The notes: generated by a model not told the origin, from the letters alone. A stretch of DNA of 64,000 bases from Geodermatophilus africanus (GCF_900107105.1 NZ_FNOT01000002.1:490792-554791), one strand, 5' to 3'. Positions 55,230 to 64,000 are shown, counted from the first letter of the stretch. Program-made: numbers and translations.

Positions 55230-56344
55230 TGTACTGACCGGAGACATTGGTTGTGCGATCCCGCTTGTGATCGGCGGTGAGCGACTGACTGGGTGAGGAG
55301 GACCTCCTGGCCGAGGGTGGAGCTACCACGGCAACCGCCCACCGGACCAGGAGGTCCTCGTGCTCCACGCTAATGCCGCCCTCACCCCGGCCCAGCGCCT
55401 CAAGCTCGCCCGGCTGATCGTCGAGGAGGGGTGGCCCACGGCCTGGGCGGCGAAGTTCTTCGCCGTCTCCTGGACGACCGCCGACCGGTGGGCCCGGCGA
55501 TACCGCGCCGAGGGCAAGGCCGGGATGGTCGACCGCTGCAGCCGACCGCAGACCAGCCCGGCCAAGACCAATCCGGCCACCACCAAACGGATCGTGTCGC
55601 TGCGGCTGCGCAAGCGCTGGGGCGCGGTCCGGCTGGCCGTCGAAACCGGCGTGGCGCCCTCCACCGCCGGCGCGGTGCTGCGCCGCTGCGGCATCAGCCG
55701 GCTCTCCCGCCTCGAGCGCCGCGACCAGCACGTCGTGCGCTACGAACGCGCGGCACCCGGCGAGCTGCTGCACGCCGATGTGAAGAAGCTGGGCAACATC
55801 CCCGCCGGCGGCGGCTGGCGCTTTCTCGGCCGGGAACAGGGCGGAGCCAACCGCACCGCCGACGGCGGGCGGGCGCGCAGCCGGCACCACCATCCGCTGA
55901 TCGGCCGAGGGTTCATCCACGTCGTCCTCGACGACCACAGCCGGGTGGCCTACGCCGAGATCTGCGAGGACGAGACCGGCCCCACCGCCGCCGCCGTCCT
56001 GCGCCGGGCGACCGCCTGGTTCGCCGCCCGCGGCGTCACCGCCCGCCGCGTGCTCACCGACAACGGCGGCTGCTACCGCAGCCGGGACTGGGCCGGCGCC
56101 TGCACCGAGCTGGGCATCACGCCCAAGCGGACCCGGCCCTACCGGCCGCAGACCAACGGCAAGGTCGAACGCTTCCACCGCACCATGACCGGCGAGTGGG
56201 CCTTCGCCCAGTTCTTCACCAGCGAAGCCGACCGCCGTGCGGCCTTTCCTGGTTGGCTACACGCCTACAACCACCATCGGCCCCACACCGGCATCGGCGG
56301 CCACCCACCCATCAGCCGCTTGACCAACCTCCCCGGTCAGTACA
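55230..56344 (+). mobile_element. IS481-family insertion sequence with 6-bp CCTAGC target duplication
   Basis: Ends TGTACTGACCGG (55230-55241) and CCGGTCAGTACA (56333-56344) are perfect 12-bp inverted repeats that extend further with mismatches. CCTAGC flanks it on both sides (55224-55229 and 56345-56350), fitting the NCTAGN target known for IS481. The element looks complete and recent. Confidence 0.93.
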
Positions 56345-56349
56345 CCTAG
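55360..56349 (+). CDS. IS481-family transposase
   Basis: 329 aa. N-terminal HTH (LTPAQRLKLARLIVEEGWPT, AAKFFAVSWTTADRWARRYR) and rve integrase core with Asp in GELLHADVKKLGNI, Asp in RRVLTDNGGCYRSRD and Glu in QTNGKVERFHRTM. GTG at 55360 follows AGGAGG. The frame runs past the right inverted repeat; its stop TAG (56347-56349) is supplied by the target duplication. Confidence 0.95.
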   Translation: MLHANAALTPAQRLKLARLIVEEGWPTAWAAKFFAVSWTTADRWARRYRAEGKAGMVDRCSRPQTSPAKTNPATTKRIVSLRLRKRWGAVRLAVETGVAPSTAGAVLRRCGISRLSRLERRDQHVVRYERAAPGELLHADVKKLGNIPAGGGWRFLGREQGGANRTADGGRARSRHHHPLIGRGFIHVVLDDHSRVAYAEICEDETGPTAAAVLRRATAWFAARGVTARRVLTDNGGCYRSRDWAGACTELGITPKRTRPYRPQTNGKVERFHRTMTGEWAFAQFFTSEADRRAAFPGWLHAYNHHRPHTGIGGHPPISRLTNLPGQYT

Positions 56350-56431
56350 CGGACGCCGCTGTCAGCCGAGGGTCTACCCCGCTTCCCATAACCGGCTCCC
56401 TTCTGACTGTGTGCCGGCCGGGGAAAATGTG

Positions 56432-56465
56432 GGCCGCACGCCCATGCTGAGCGGGACGTGCGGCC
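56432..56465 (-). terminator. Hairpin downstream of the SAM-hydrolase gene
   Basis: GGCCGCACG (56432-56440) and CGTGCGGCC (56457-56465) form a perfect 9-bp stem 26 bases beyond the minus-strand stop. No U-run; plausible GC-type terminator. Confidence 0.45.
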
Positions 56466-56490
56466 GCTGGCATGCGCTGCGGCCGCAGGC

Positions 56491-57273
56491 TCACCCAACG
56501 ACCTCGACGGGGGTACCTGCTGGCGGGTGACCGAACAGTGCGGCCGCGCTGTTCCCCCTCCGGAACAGCTCGAGGAACGCGATCGAACCCCCGGAGCGCC
56601 GTCGCCACCCCGAGCTTCCCGGCGCGAAGGACGTCTCGCCGACCGGCACCTCGAAGGCACCGTCGCTCACCACGGCGAAACCCCGCTGGTCGCCGACCGC
56701 GATCCCGACTCTGGCGCCGGGTTGGGCGGGCAGTTCGGTCCAGGTGGTCTTGAGGTTGCCGTACCCGTCCGTGTAGGCGACAACGCGCTCGGGGAACACA
56801 GGTACAGCCTCGTCCGGCAGCGGCGGACCCAACGGGCCAACGTCACCCCGGGCCAGCCGGGCTACGACGTCGGGGAACAGGTCCCGCGACCGGAACTGAG
56901 AGCCCGCCTCCGGCACCTCCAGCTCGCGCAGTTCCTCGGTCTCATCCCGGAGAAACGAGAATGTGTACCCCGCGTTCGGTGCCACGACCAGGGCGCCCGA
57001 GGCCAGCCGGGCCGCGACGAGCCGCTCTCCCGCATTGTCCCGCCGCGGGTTCTCCTCATCGTGTCGCGGGGCGATGTTCGCGTAGAGGACCATGTCCTGG
57101 GGGCCGTCGTTGAGCGCGAGCTGCCCGATGCAGAAGCCGGCGCCGAGCGTGTCGAACGGTCCCACCGACGTGACAACGACCGCTGCGTCGGGCAGAAGCA
57201 TCCCCAGGCGCTGTCGTACCTCGGCGAACGCGAGGTCTCCGATTCCGTAGTCAGCGATCAAGTGCAGCAGCAT
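56491..57273 (-). CDS. SAM hydrolase/SAM-dependent halogenase-like protein (DUF62)
   Basis: 260 aa. N-terminal MLLHLIADYGIGDLAFAEVR has the Asp-rich nucleoside-binding start of the family (usually TDFG..D). SVGPFDTLGAGFCIGQLALN, VVAPNAGYTFSFLRDETEEL and FRSRDLFPDVVARLARGD (the family RD.FAP..A box, here RDLFPDVVA) follow. The C-terminal domain has VAYTDGYGNLKTTW (family DxFGNLxTN). These proteins usually hydrolyse SAM to adenosine and methionine; true halogenases are rare. The changes from consensus are numerous, so activity is uncertain. No neighbour suggests a pathway. Confidence 0.8.
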   Translation of the reverse strand: MLLHLIADYGIGDLAFAEVRQRLGMLLPDAAVVVTSVGPFDTLGAGFCIGQLALNDGPQDMVLYANIAPRHDEENPRRDNAGERLVAARLASGALVVAPNAGYTFSFLRDETEELRELEVPEAGSQFRSRDLFPDVVARLARGDVGPLGPPLPDEAVPVFPERVVAYTDGYGNLKTTWTELPAQPGARVGIAVGDQRGFAVVSDGAFEVPVGETSFAPGSSGWRRRSGGSIAFLELFRRGNSAAALFGHPPAGTPVEVVG

Positions 57274-57539
57274 CGTTGCAGTCTCGCGCCGCCCGGGTGG
57301 TCACGACCGCCTAGGGCCTTCCCTGTGGCGGGCCTGCTCGCGGAGCTCAGCACCCCGGTCCAGTCTCACAAGACGACCCTCTGCGGAACATCGGGCAGCC
57401 GAGATGCCGGCGAGGCTCGGGGTCGCCGCAGCGGGTTCCGCTTCTCGGACGGCCGGACGAGCTTGTGAAGCGAGCCCGTGTGTGCCCTCCTCCAGTCCCG
57501 ACAGCGCCCGGCCGCGGTCGAGCAACTTGGCGAGCTTGC

Positions 57540-58355
57540 TTATGACGCTTCGGCCAGGAGTGGCGCGGCGAAGCTGCGGATTGCGTCGGCCAGAACGTCG
57601 TCGGGCACCCCATGCCAGGTGCCGGGCAGAGTCCGGTGGACGCCGGCCGGCAACGCGGCAGCCAGAGCGGCGGCCCAGCCGCCCAGTGGACCGCTGCCGG
57701 TGTCGCTGGACAGCACCTGCACCGGCACGCTGACCGCGGCCAGGACCTCGTGCGGCACGCTCCCGGCACGTGCAAGGCACATGTCGTACACCAGGGTGGG
57801 GGCGATCTCGTCCAGCGCCTCCAGCACGACCGGCGGCTGCTGGGCGATCATCTCGGCCGGCATGCCGATGCCCTGCTGGAAGGCCTCCACCGTCTCGCGG
57901 CGCCGCCCGGCGCGCACCAGGTTCGCCAGCCCCTCGATCTTCGCCGTGTCGGCGGCGTGGTCGCCCGTCAGGTCGATCGGCGGTTCGAACATCGACACCG
58001 CGCGGACTGGAGCCCCGGCCGCGACCGCGTGCAGCGCCAGCACCGCCCCGGAGGACAGGGTGTGGACCACCGCCTGCCGGGGGCCGGCCTCGTCAGTCGC
58101 GGCCGCGAGAACCGCGGTGAGGTCTTCGACCTCCCGCTCGAGCGCCCAGGGCGAGGTGTCGGCGCTCTCCCCCCGTCCCCGACGGTCGTAGGACACGACC
58201 GTGAACGACGCCGAGAGCAGCTGCGCCAGCCCCCGCGATGTGCCGAACGCCCGGTGCATCGCCGCCCCGTCGACCAGGACCAGCGCTGGACCCTCGCCCA
58301 CGCGCTCGAACGCGATCCTCGTGCCGTCAGCCGACTCGACGAACTCGGTCCTCAT
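57540..58355 (-). CDS. Alpha/beta hydrolase with altered nucleophile elbow
   Basis: 271 aa. Starts FVESADGTRIAFERVGEGPA. FTVVSYDRRGRGESADTSPW is the typical strand-4 motif. The nucleophile elbow is VVHTLSSGAVLALHAVAAGA: Ser101 is at the expected place, but the first Gly of GxSxG is Thr. The acid and His are expected in QVLSSDTGSGPLGGW and PGTWHGVPDDVLAD. Divergent from a LysR-family gene 118 bases away, which probably regulates it. Substrate unknown. Confidence 0.88.
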   Translation of the reverse strand: MRTEFVESADGTRIAFERVGEGPALVLVDGAAMHRAFGTSRGLAQLLSASFTVVSYDRRGRGESADTSPWALEREVEDLTAVLAAATDEAGPRQAVVHTLSSGAVLALHAVAAGAPVRAVSMFEPPIDLTGDHAADTAKIEGLANLVRAGRRRETVEAFQQGIGMPAEMIAQQPPVVLEALDEIAPTLVYDMCLARAGSVPHEVLAAVSVPVQVLSSDTGSGPLGGWAAALAAALPAGVHRTLPGTWHGVPDDVLADAIRSFAAPLLAEAS

Positions 58356-58473
58356 GCCGTGTCCTTCCTCGCCGTAGCCGCCGATCGACGGCGCCCTACG
58401 TCTGATCCTCGGGCGGGCGGCCGGGTGTGATCAACGGCCGTCCGCTGATCGCAGCGAGTAGCGTCGCTACTTG

Positions 58474-59391
58474 ATGTGGCGCGCCGTCGAGCTCCGCGAG
58501 CTGCGTGTCTTCCTCGTGCTCGCCGAGGAACTGCACTTCGGGCGTACCGCGGACCGGCTGGGCCTCACCCAGTCGCGAGTCAGTCAGAGCATCCGCGACC
58601 TCGAGCGCAAACTCGGCCTGCACTTGGCGGCCCGCACCAGCCGCCGCGTCGTCCTGACTGCGGACGGTGAGCGGTTCCGCAGGGATGCCGGTCGCGCCCT
58701 CGACGCCCTCGAGGACGTGCTCCGGGCGGCGCAGGACTCCGGCGAGCAGCTGAGCGAGCCGGTACGACTGGGCATCATGAGCCCTGCCCAGATCACTCCC
58801 GTCCTGCGCGAGCTGGTCGACGCGTTCATGGCCGCCCACCCGGGCAACGGCGTCGAGTTCGTCGGCCTGCCCTTCGCCGACCGATTCGCCCCGCTGCGAG
58901 GTGGGGACGTGCAGCTCGTCGTCACATCGCTGCCCATCGACCAGCCCGACCTCGCCACCGGGCCCGTCCTCTCCCGGCATCCCCGACTACTCGCCGCCGC
59001 CCGGACCCACCCGCTGGCCCGTGGGACCGACGTCTCGATCGAGGACCTCGCCGACCACCCCATCGGCGACCTCGCCATTGCGGCGCCACCCGAACTCGCC
59101 GACGAGATGACGCCCCGGCACACCCCGTCCGGCCGACCGATCCCCCGCGCCGGCCCCACGATCCGCCACCCGACCGAACTCCTACTCGCCGTCGCCAGCG
59201 GCGCCGTCGTCCAGCCAGTGCTGGCGCCATTCGCGGCGACCTTCCAACACCCAGACGTCGTCTATCTGCCCATCCGCGACTTGCCGCCCAGCCGCAGCGT
59301 CCTGGTCTGGCGCCGGCATGACCGCCACCCCGGGCTGCGTGAGTTCCTCCAGATCGCTCGCACTGCCCTACGTGGACGACCGGCCGGCTAG
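58474..59391 (+). CDS. LysR-family transcriptional regulator
   Basis: 305 aa. N-terminal winged HTH at about 5-65: ELRELRVFLVLAEELHFGRT and ADRLGLTQSRVSQSIRDLER. The C-terminal effector domain starts VRLGIMSPAQITPVLRELVD and has the periplasmic-binding-protein fold. ATG at 58474 is preferred over the TTG directly upstream. Divergent gene arrangement with the alpha/beta hydrolase is the classic LysR layout, so the hydrolase is the likely target. Confidence 0.92.
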   Translation: MWRAVELRELRVFLVLAEELHFGRTADRLGLTQSRVSQSIRDLERKLGLHLAARTSRRVVLTADGERFRRDAGRALDALEDVLRAAQDSGEQLSEPVRLGIMSPAQITPVLRELVDAFMAAHPGNGVEFVGLPFADRFAPLRGGDVQLVVTSLPIDQPDLATGPVLSRHPRLLAAARTHPLARGTDVSIEDLADHPIGDLAIAAPPELADEMTPRHTPSGRPIPRAGPTIRHPTELLLAVASGAVVQPVLAPFAATFQHPDVVYLPIRDLPPSRSVLVWRRHDRHPGLREFLQIARTALRGRPAG

Positions 59392-59744
59392 TCCAGCTAC
59401 GTTCCGGTCAAGGATCCCCTGCGAGACAGCGTCGGCTGGTAGGCCCGGACCCCTTGGACGTCGCCGAAGCGGGTTCGGCTTGTGAGACGGCGAGCAGGCG
59501 TTCGCCTCAGGTCGAGCGTCGATGACACCGACGAGGACACGGCGCCTCTGAGCGACGAGGAGGTCACCGGTGCTTGGTCGGGCGGGGTCATGGCCATGCA
59601 ACTGGAGCTCAACGGAGGCGCCCTTGGCGGCTGAACCGGCACGGCGGAGACGACGCGCAAAGGCGGCCAGCGATGATTGGAAGACCTCCGTCTCCAGTGG
59701 CGTCCACCAAGTTGGTGTGCGACGGCCCCCGTGACCAGCGGACA
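59392..59744. other. Intergenic with a 36-base repeat
   Basis: No supported gene. Positions 59694-59729 (minus strand) are almost identical to 54361-54396 (plus strand) around GGGGCCGTCGCACACCA and TGGACGCCACTGG. Confidence 0.4.
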
Positions 59745-60704
59745 TCACGCCTGGGTGGTGTCGTGTCGTTCCAGCCATTGCGTGATCGCCCGGTTGGTCT
59801 CTTCGGGCTTCTCCTGCTGGATCCAGTGACCACTGTCGAAGTGGATCTCTTCGACGTTGGGGACGAACTTTGCGAGGTTCTCGGCCTGGGCTACGGCGTC
59901 GCGATCGCCGTAAAGTATGAGGGCGGGCTGGTGGACGATCGGGTCGACATCGGCGAGCAGGTGCCAGTCGCGGTCTAAGTTCCGATACCAGTTGATGCCG
60001 CCGGTGAACCCTGACTTCTCGAAGGTGGAAACGTAGACGGCCAGGTCGCTGTCGCTCATCAGTGGCTCGCCGAGGGGTGTCTCCGCTCGGGCGAGATCGA
60101 TCATCGCCATCCCCGGCTGCGGCTCCTTGGGGGGCTCGTTCTTCCGGTACAGGTTGCGAAGGAACTGGGCCGGGTTCTCATCGAACACGGCGTCGGCGAC
60201 GCCTGGCTGCCGGTCGAAGTGGACGAAGTAATAGTCGCTGCCGAGCACTGCCTCCATGAACTCGAGCCAGGGCATCTCTCCACGGACGGGGTACGGCAGG
60301 CTCAGGCAGATCACCTTGTTCACGCGCTGCGGATGCAGCATGGTGAGACTCCACACGACCATCGCCCCCCAATCGTGGCCGATGAAGGTCGCGTCCTCGT
60401 AGCCGTAGTGGTCGAGGAGGGCGACGAGATCGCCGGCCAGGTGCTCGACGTCGTAGGCCGTGACCTCGGCCGGGCGGGAGGACTTGCCGTAGCCGCGCTG
60501 GTTGGGGGCGATGACGTGGTAGCCCGCGGCGACGAGGGCGGGCACCTGATGACGCCAGGTGAAGGCGAGATCCGGCCAGCCGTGGCAGAGCACGATGGGC
60601 CTCCCGGCGTTCTGCCGCCCTGCTTCGAAGACCTCCAGCTCCACGCCGTTAACGGCGATCAGGGTGGGTTCGGGGAAGTCGGTGGGGTTCGTCAGTGACT
60701 TCAT
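59745..60704 (-). CDS. Epoxide hydrolase-type alpha/beta hydrolase
   Basis: 319 aa. HGWP oxyanion motif (residues 41-44), NQRGYGKSSRPAEVTAYDVE, nucleophile Asp111 in ATFIGHDWGAMVVW, acid in ILYGDRDAVAQ and His in HFDSGHWIQQEKPEE. Asp rather than Ser as nucleophile points to soluble epoxide hydrolase or haloalkane dehalogenase; HGWP and the length favour epoxide hydrolase. It opens epoxides to diols by a covalent ester. Divergent from a WYL regulator with a perfect palindrome between them. Confidence 0.93.
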   Translation of the reverse strand: MKSLTNPTDFPEPTLIAVNGVELEVFEAGRQNAGRPIVLCHGWPDLAFTWRHQVPALVAAGYHVIAPNQRGYGKSSRPAEVTAYDVEHLAGDLVALLDHYGYEDATFIGHDWGAMVVWSLTMLHPQRVNKVICLSLPYPVRGEMPWLEFMEAVLGSDYYFVHFDRQPGVADAVFDENPAQFLRNLYRKNEPPKEPQPGMAMIDLARAETPLGEPLMSDSDLAVYVSTFEKSGFTGGINWYRNLDRDWHLLADVDPIVHQPALILYGDRDAVAQAENLAKFVPNVEEIHFDSGHWIQQEKPEETNRAITQWLERHDTTQA

Positions 60705-60725
60705 GTCTCCAACCTAGGAACCTAT

Positions 60726-60746
60726 ACCGGTCACCTCATGACCGGT
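60726..60746. promoter_or_regulatory. Palindromic operator between epoxide hydrolase and WYL regulator
   Basis: ACCGGTCA and TGACCGGT are perfect 8-bp inverted arms separated by 5 bases. The site lies 22 bases upstream of both divergent start codons (hydrolase 60704, regulator 60768). It is a strong candidate for the WYL protein binding site. Confidence 0.75.
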
Positions 60747-60767
60747 TTGTCTGGAGAAGTTGTCGAC

Positions 60768-61715
60768 ATGCGAACCGACCGACTGGTGGCCATCCTCCTC
60801 ATGCTGCAACGGCGCGAGCAGGTTACGGCGACGGAGGTCGCCATGGAGCTCGAAGTCTCCGAGCGCACTGCTCGGCGCGACCTCGACGCCCTGGCCATGA
60901 GCGGCATCCCCGTGTACTCGATCCAGGGTCGAGGCGGCGGCTGGCGGCTCCTCGGCGGCGCCCGCACCGACCTGTCCGGACTGACCGCGAGCGAAGCCCG
61001 CGCCCTTTTCCTTGTCGCCGGGCCTGCCTCGGCGGCAACCCCGGCCGTGAAGACCGCCCTCCGCAAACTCGTCCGTGCCCTACCGGAACCCTTCCGGGCA
61101 CAAGCCGAGGCCGCGGCATCCTCACTGATCCTGGACCCGCAGCGATGGGGATCGACTCGCATCGCGCAGCCACCTCCTCGCTTCCTCGACGACCTGCAGG
61201 ACGCCGTGATCCGCGGCGTCCAGGTGCGACTCGGCTACGTCGACAGCACGGGCGCCGAGACCGACAGGACCGTCCACCCGCTGGGCATCGTCGCCAAAGG
61301 CCGGTCCTGGTATCTCATCGCCCACACCGGGACCGGCCGGCGAACCTTCCGGATCGACCGCGTCTCGTCCGCCGACCCGACCGACCAGCCCGTCCACCGT
61401 CCCAAGGACTTCGACCTCGCCGAGAGCTGGCGCGAGATCGCCGCCGAAGTCGACCGCAGGCGAACACCCATCGAGATCCACGCGAGCTGCGCACCCGACG
61501 GAATCAACCTGCTTCGAGTCGCCATGGGCGACAACCTCGAGATAGGAGGCACCACCAACGACGGACGCATCACCGTCGTGATCCGCGGTCCCAGCGAGTA
61601 CGCGCTTGCCGGCCACCTCGCCGGACTCGTCGAATGGCTCGAGATCACCAGCCCCCAAGGCGTGCGAGACCACCTCGCCGCCATCGGCAACGCCCTCACC
61701 GAGAAATACCGCTGA
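60768..61715 (+). CDS. WYL-domain (DeoR-type HTH) transcriptional regulator
   Basis: 315 aa. HTH_11 at 1-58 (RLVAILLMLQRREQVTATEV, ELEVSERTARRDLDALAMSG). The WYL domain carries GIVAKGRSWYLIAHTGTGRR and FRIDRVSSADPTD, with the name-giving W-Y-L. The C-terminal WCX part follows (EYALAGHLAGLVEWLEITSP). ATG at 60768 has GGAGAAG upstream at 9 bases; an in-frame ATG at 60738 lies inside the palindrome and is rejected. Likely controls itself and the epoxide hydrolase. Confidence 0.93.
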   Translation: MRTDRLVAILLMLQRREQVTATEVAMELEVSERTARRDLDALAMSGIPVYSIQGRGGGWRLLGGARTDLSGLTASEARALFLVAGPASAATPAVKTALRKLVRALPEPFRAQAEAAASSLILDPQRWGSTRIAQPPPRFLDDLQDAVIRGVQVRLGYVDSTGAETDRTVHPLGIVAKGRSWYLIAHTGTGRRTFRIDRVSSADPTDQPVHRPKDFDLAESWREIAAEVDRRRTPIEIHASCAPDGINLLRVAMGDNLEIGGTTNDGRITVVIRGPSEYALAGHLAGLVEWLEITSPQGVRDHLAAIGNALTEKYR

Positions 61716-62330
61716 TCGACGCGGCAGCAACTTTTTGTGCGCGAGCGTCCGTAAGAGCACTCTTGTGTCGGCGCGGAAATCTTTTCTTGGCCCGTTTCAG
61801 CCAAGTCTGCGGAGTACTTCCGCAAGCACGAAGTCACCGCCGCAGCCGCGAAAGGTCGCCCTATTGCCGATGCTTGTGGCTTCGGCCACGACCACCACGG
61901 CCGGGAGAGCATCGTCAGCATCGGCGGCCGGCACACTTCCGGCGTACTCGCTACGGCCGATCGGTGTCCCGCAAGCGGATCCCCTGTGGGACGCCATCTC
62001 CGAGGCTGACGGGCACGCGCGCACGTCGCCGTAGCGGGTTCCCCTGACGGGACAGGCTGCGGGGCGTCGGTGGATCAACCGTGGAGCGATTGGCCCAAAG
62101 CGGCCCACTGAGGGACACCGATCACGAGGGTGCGCTGCTCAACTCAGCTCGTTGGCTCTCTCTGCCCACCATGGCCTGATGCCCGCCTTGCTCAGCGATT
62201 CTCGTGCTTGCGCTCAATGAGGGCCATGCGCTGCGGCGCGCAGAGACCCGGGGACATTGCCTGGCAGGGGACCCTGGGCCCCGGTCACAGCCCCGTTGCG
62301 CAGGCCGCCGCATCGCTGCGCCAGGAAGCG
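61716..62330. other. Intergenic, nothing recognised
   Basis: About 610 bases after the WYL gene with no supported gene or structure. Confidence 0.35.
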
Positions 62331-63393
62331 CTACTTGACCGCGACGACCATCGAGTTCGGGCCGGTCAGCTGCTCGACGCGTGCATCGCGGAAGCCTGCC
62401 TCCCGCATCCACCCCATGCACTCGCTGGGGGTGAAGTCAAAACCGCCCGGCGTCCCGAGGAGCATGGTGAGGCTCATCAGCAGGCCAACGGCGTTCGATG
62501 ATCGGTCGTCGTCGATCATCGCCTCGTAGACGATGAGCGAGCCGCCGGCCGGCAAGGCGTCGTACGCCTTCGCGAGCAGTGACCGTTTTTCCTCCAGGTT
62601 CCAGTCGTGGAGGATGTGCCCCATCACCAGGACGTCCACGGTCGGCAGGGTGTCGGTGAAGAAGTCGCCGGGCACAAAGGTCAGCCGCTCATTCACCTGG
62701 TTCTGGTGGGCGTAGTCCTCGAAGACAGGCGCGAGGGCGGGCAGGTCGAAGCCGTATCCGGTCAGATGCGGATGAGCCAGGGCGATCTGGACGGCGGCGT
62801 CGCCTTGCGCGGTACCGACGTCGGCGAACGTCGCCACGTCGGCCCAGGGGAACCGCTTGGCGATCTCCAGGTTGACTGCGCGGCTGGTCCCGGTCATCCC
62901 GGCGGCGAACTGCTTCAGGCGCTCGGGGTCGGCACACAGTTGCTCGAAGAGCGGTGCGCCGCCGTGCTTGGTCTCGTTCTGCGGCTCGCCGGTGCGCAGC
63001 GCCTCGGTCAGGTGGCCCCAGAGGCCATACAGCCGCGCGTTGGCCATCTCCAGCATGCCGCCGATGTAGGCCGGCTTGCGCTTGTCGAGGAACGCGTCGG
63101 TGGCGGCTGTGTTGCGGTAGACCCCGTCGGTGCGGTGCAGGAAACCGAGGGCACCAGGGCGTCCAGGAAGTCCCGGGCCGACCGCCGGTGCAGCCCGAGC
63201 CGGGCACGTAACGTCTCCAGATCCTGCGGATGGTCTGCGAGGTGGGTGAACAGTTGCAACTCCACCGCGCTCAGCAGGGTCTTCGACGCCCAAACCCGAT
63301 CCCGACCTGCAAGATCGACTCGGGGGAGACCTCGGTGACGTCGGCCGGGGTGGGCTGTGTACCCACCGCCGTCGAGTTCGTTGTCGCGCTCAT
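62331..63393 (-). pseudogene. Plant-type O-methyltransferase family protein with two -1 frameshifts
   Basis: ATG at 63391-63393 after AAGGGG starts [20 protein letters not shown] and [13 protein letters not shown] missing base near 63283 moves [20 protein letters not shown] (the winged dimerisation domain) to a second frame. Another near 63150 moves [20 protein letters not shown] and the SAM-binding core ([57 protein letters not shown]) to a third, ending at 62331. Repairing two bases gives a normal protein of about 353 aa of the hydroxyindole/caffeate O-methyltransferase family (HDW is the usual catalytic His region). Sequencing error or very recent decay. Confidence 0.85.
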
Positions 63394-63935
63394 GGGCACC
63401 CCTTCATCCTCGAAAGTCATGGTCGACGCGGCAAAGATGAATACCGCCACCCGGTGGCAGGGGACGTCAACGACCGTCGTTGGCTGGTCCCGCCTGGAGC
63501 TGACCGGCGGGAACCCAGGAACCGATGCGCGGAGCGGATCGGTCGACGTCCCTGATCGCCGTCCCGCTCGCGTCAGCGAGGTCCTGCCGGGCCATGCCTC
63601 CCAGCCTTCGACGAGGTGCGGCGACGCTCGGAGACGGCGACAGTCTCACAACCCTGGCGTCACCCCATCATCACCGCTGCATTGCTGGCCGACGGGCGAC
63701 TGAGCTGCAGCAGGTGTCCCTAATGGGGCTGCCCTCAGGGACAGGTCGGAGGCCTCGCTCCGCCGTCACCGCACAGGGATCCCTCTTCGACACGGCCGTG
63801 GTCGGTCTCAAGTCGGCCAGGACCTGCGCCGCAGGCTGTTGCGGACGGCACGCAGATCTGCGGGGTCCGCTGGTACGCACGCGCTCGGCGCCTCGTCGGT
63901 CACCTTGGTCCGCACGGTCAGGGCATGCTGGCGCG
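63394..63935. other. Intergenic, nothing recognised
   Basis: About 540 bases upstream of the methyltransferase gene. No supported coding sequence. Confidence 0.3.
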
Positions 63936-64000
63936 ATGGAGGCGGCGCTCGAGGTGAGGACAGGGGATGACCGGGAGGTGGCGCTGCTGGTCGCCGCGCA
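63936..64000 (+). CDS. Possible start of a gene cut by the window edge
   Basis: ATG at 63936 opens a frame MEAALEVRTGDDREVALLVA that is still open at the edge. Nothing more can be said; the ribosome-binding site is not obvious. Confidence 0.25.
   Translation, partial: MEAALEVRTGDDREVALLVAA

Overview
This 64 kb window is very GC-rich chromosomal DNA of an actinobacterium. Codon usage is strongly third-position G/C, GTG starts are frequent, and the families present (PPDK, DUF2252, GAF-ANTAR, WYL and SixA proteins, CYP102, GH15) are typical of soil Actinomycetota. Geodermatophilales (Blastococcus, Geodermatophilus, Modestobacter type) is my best guess; it is an impression from protein style, not a measured placement. 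There is no rRNA operon, no complete tRNA, no CRISPR array and no phage structural module.

The window is a mosaic of intact operons embedded in decaying DNA. Region 1 (0-10 kb): an alpha/beta hydrolase tail, a CBS protein with an XRE/NB-ARC regulator, a SixA phosphatase, PPK2 and PPDK, with fragments of sigJ, an integrase, an APC permease and a nitronate monooxygenase between them. Region 2 (10-15.4 kb): debris of katG, galM, a flavin monooxygenase and serA around an intact DUF2252 gene. Region 3 (15.6-22 kb): a complete beta-glucoside PTS operon. A promoter is followed by a ribonucleic antiterminator (RAT) overlapping a terminator, then EIIBCA, two 6-phospho-beta-glucosidases, a BglG-type antiterminator and an orphan EIIB. 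The antiterminator should bind the RAT when sugar is available, and the EIIBCA plus glucosidases import, phosphorylate and cleave the substrate.

Region 4 (22-34 kb): a mobile-DNA zone with a frameshifted Xer-like recombinase, a YefM/RelE pair and broken IS1111- and IS5-type transposases. It surrounds an intact TetR-controlled three-subunit molybdenum aldehyde dehydrogenase of PaoABC type and a ribbon-helix-helix/PHB-depolymerase pair. Region 5 (34-42 kb): GNAT, membrane protein, a badly damaged NarL-type two-component system, a SnoaL protein, GAF-ANTAR and a methyltransferase. Region 6 (42-51 kb): a membrane protein translationally coupled to a self-sufficient CYP102 P450, then a GH15 hydrolase, a decayed YihY/BrkB protein and an unusual glucose-6-phosphate dehydrogenase. 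Region 7 (51-64 kb): two intact insertion sequences (IS256 and IS481 families) bracketing a SHOCT protein, then a SAM-hydrolase-like protein, alpha/beta hydrolases, LysR and WYL regulators, and a frameshifted O-methyltransferase.

Many frameshifts are single-base changes in G or C runs. Part of the pseudogene load could therefore be sequencing error, but the many truncations, and a TGG-to-TGA change in the histidine kinase, show real decay as well. I found no convincing new defence or biosynthetic system. The most informative items are the antitermination-controlled operon, the P450/membrane-protein coupling, the IS481 insertion in which one duplicated TAG serves two genes, a diverged non-coding repeat shared by 6.4 and 50.9 kb, and several clear operator candidates.
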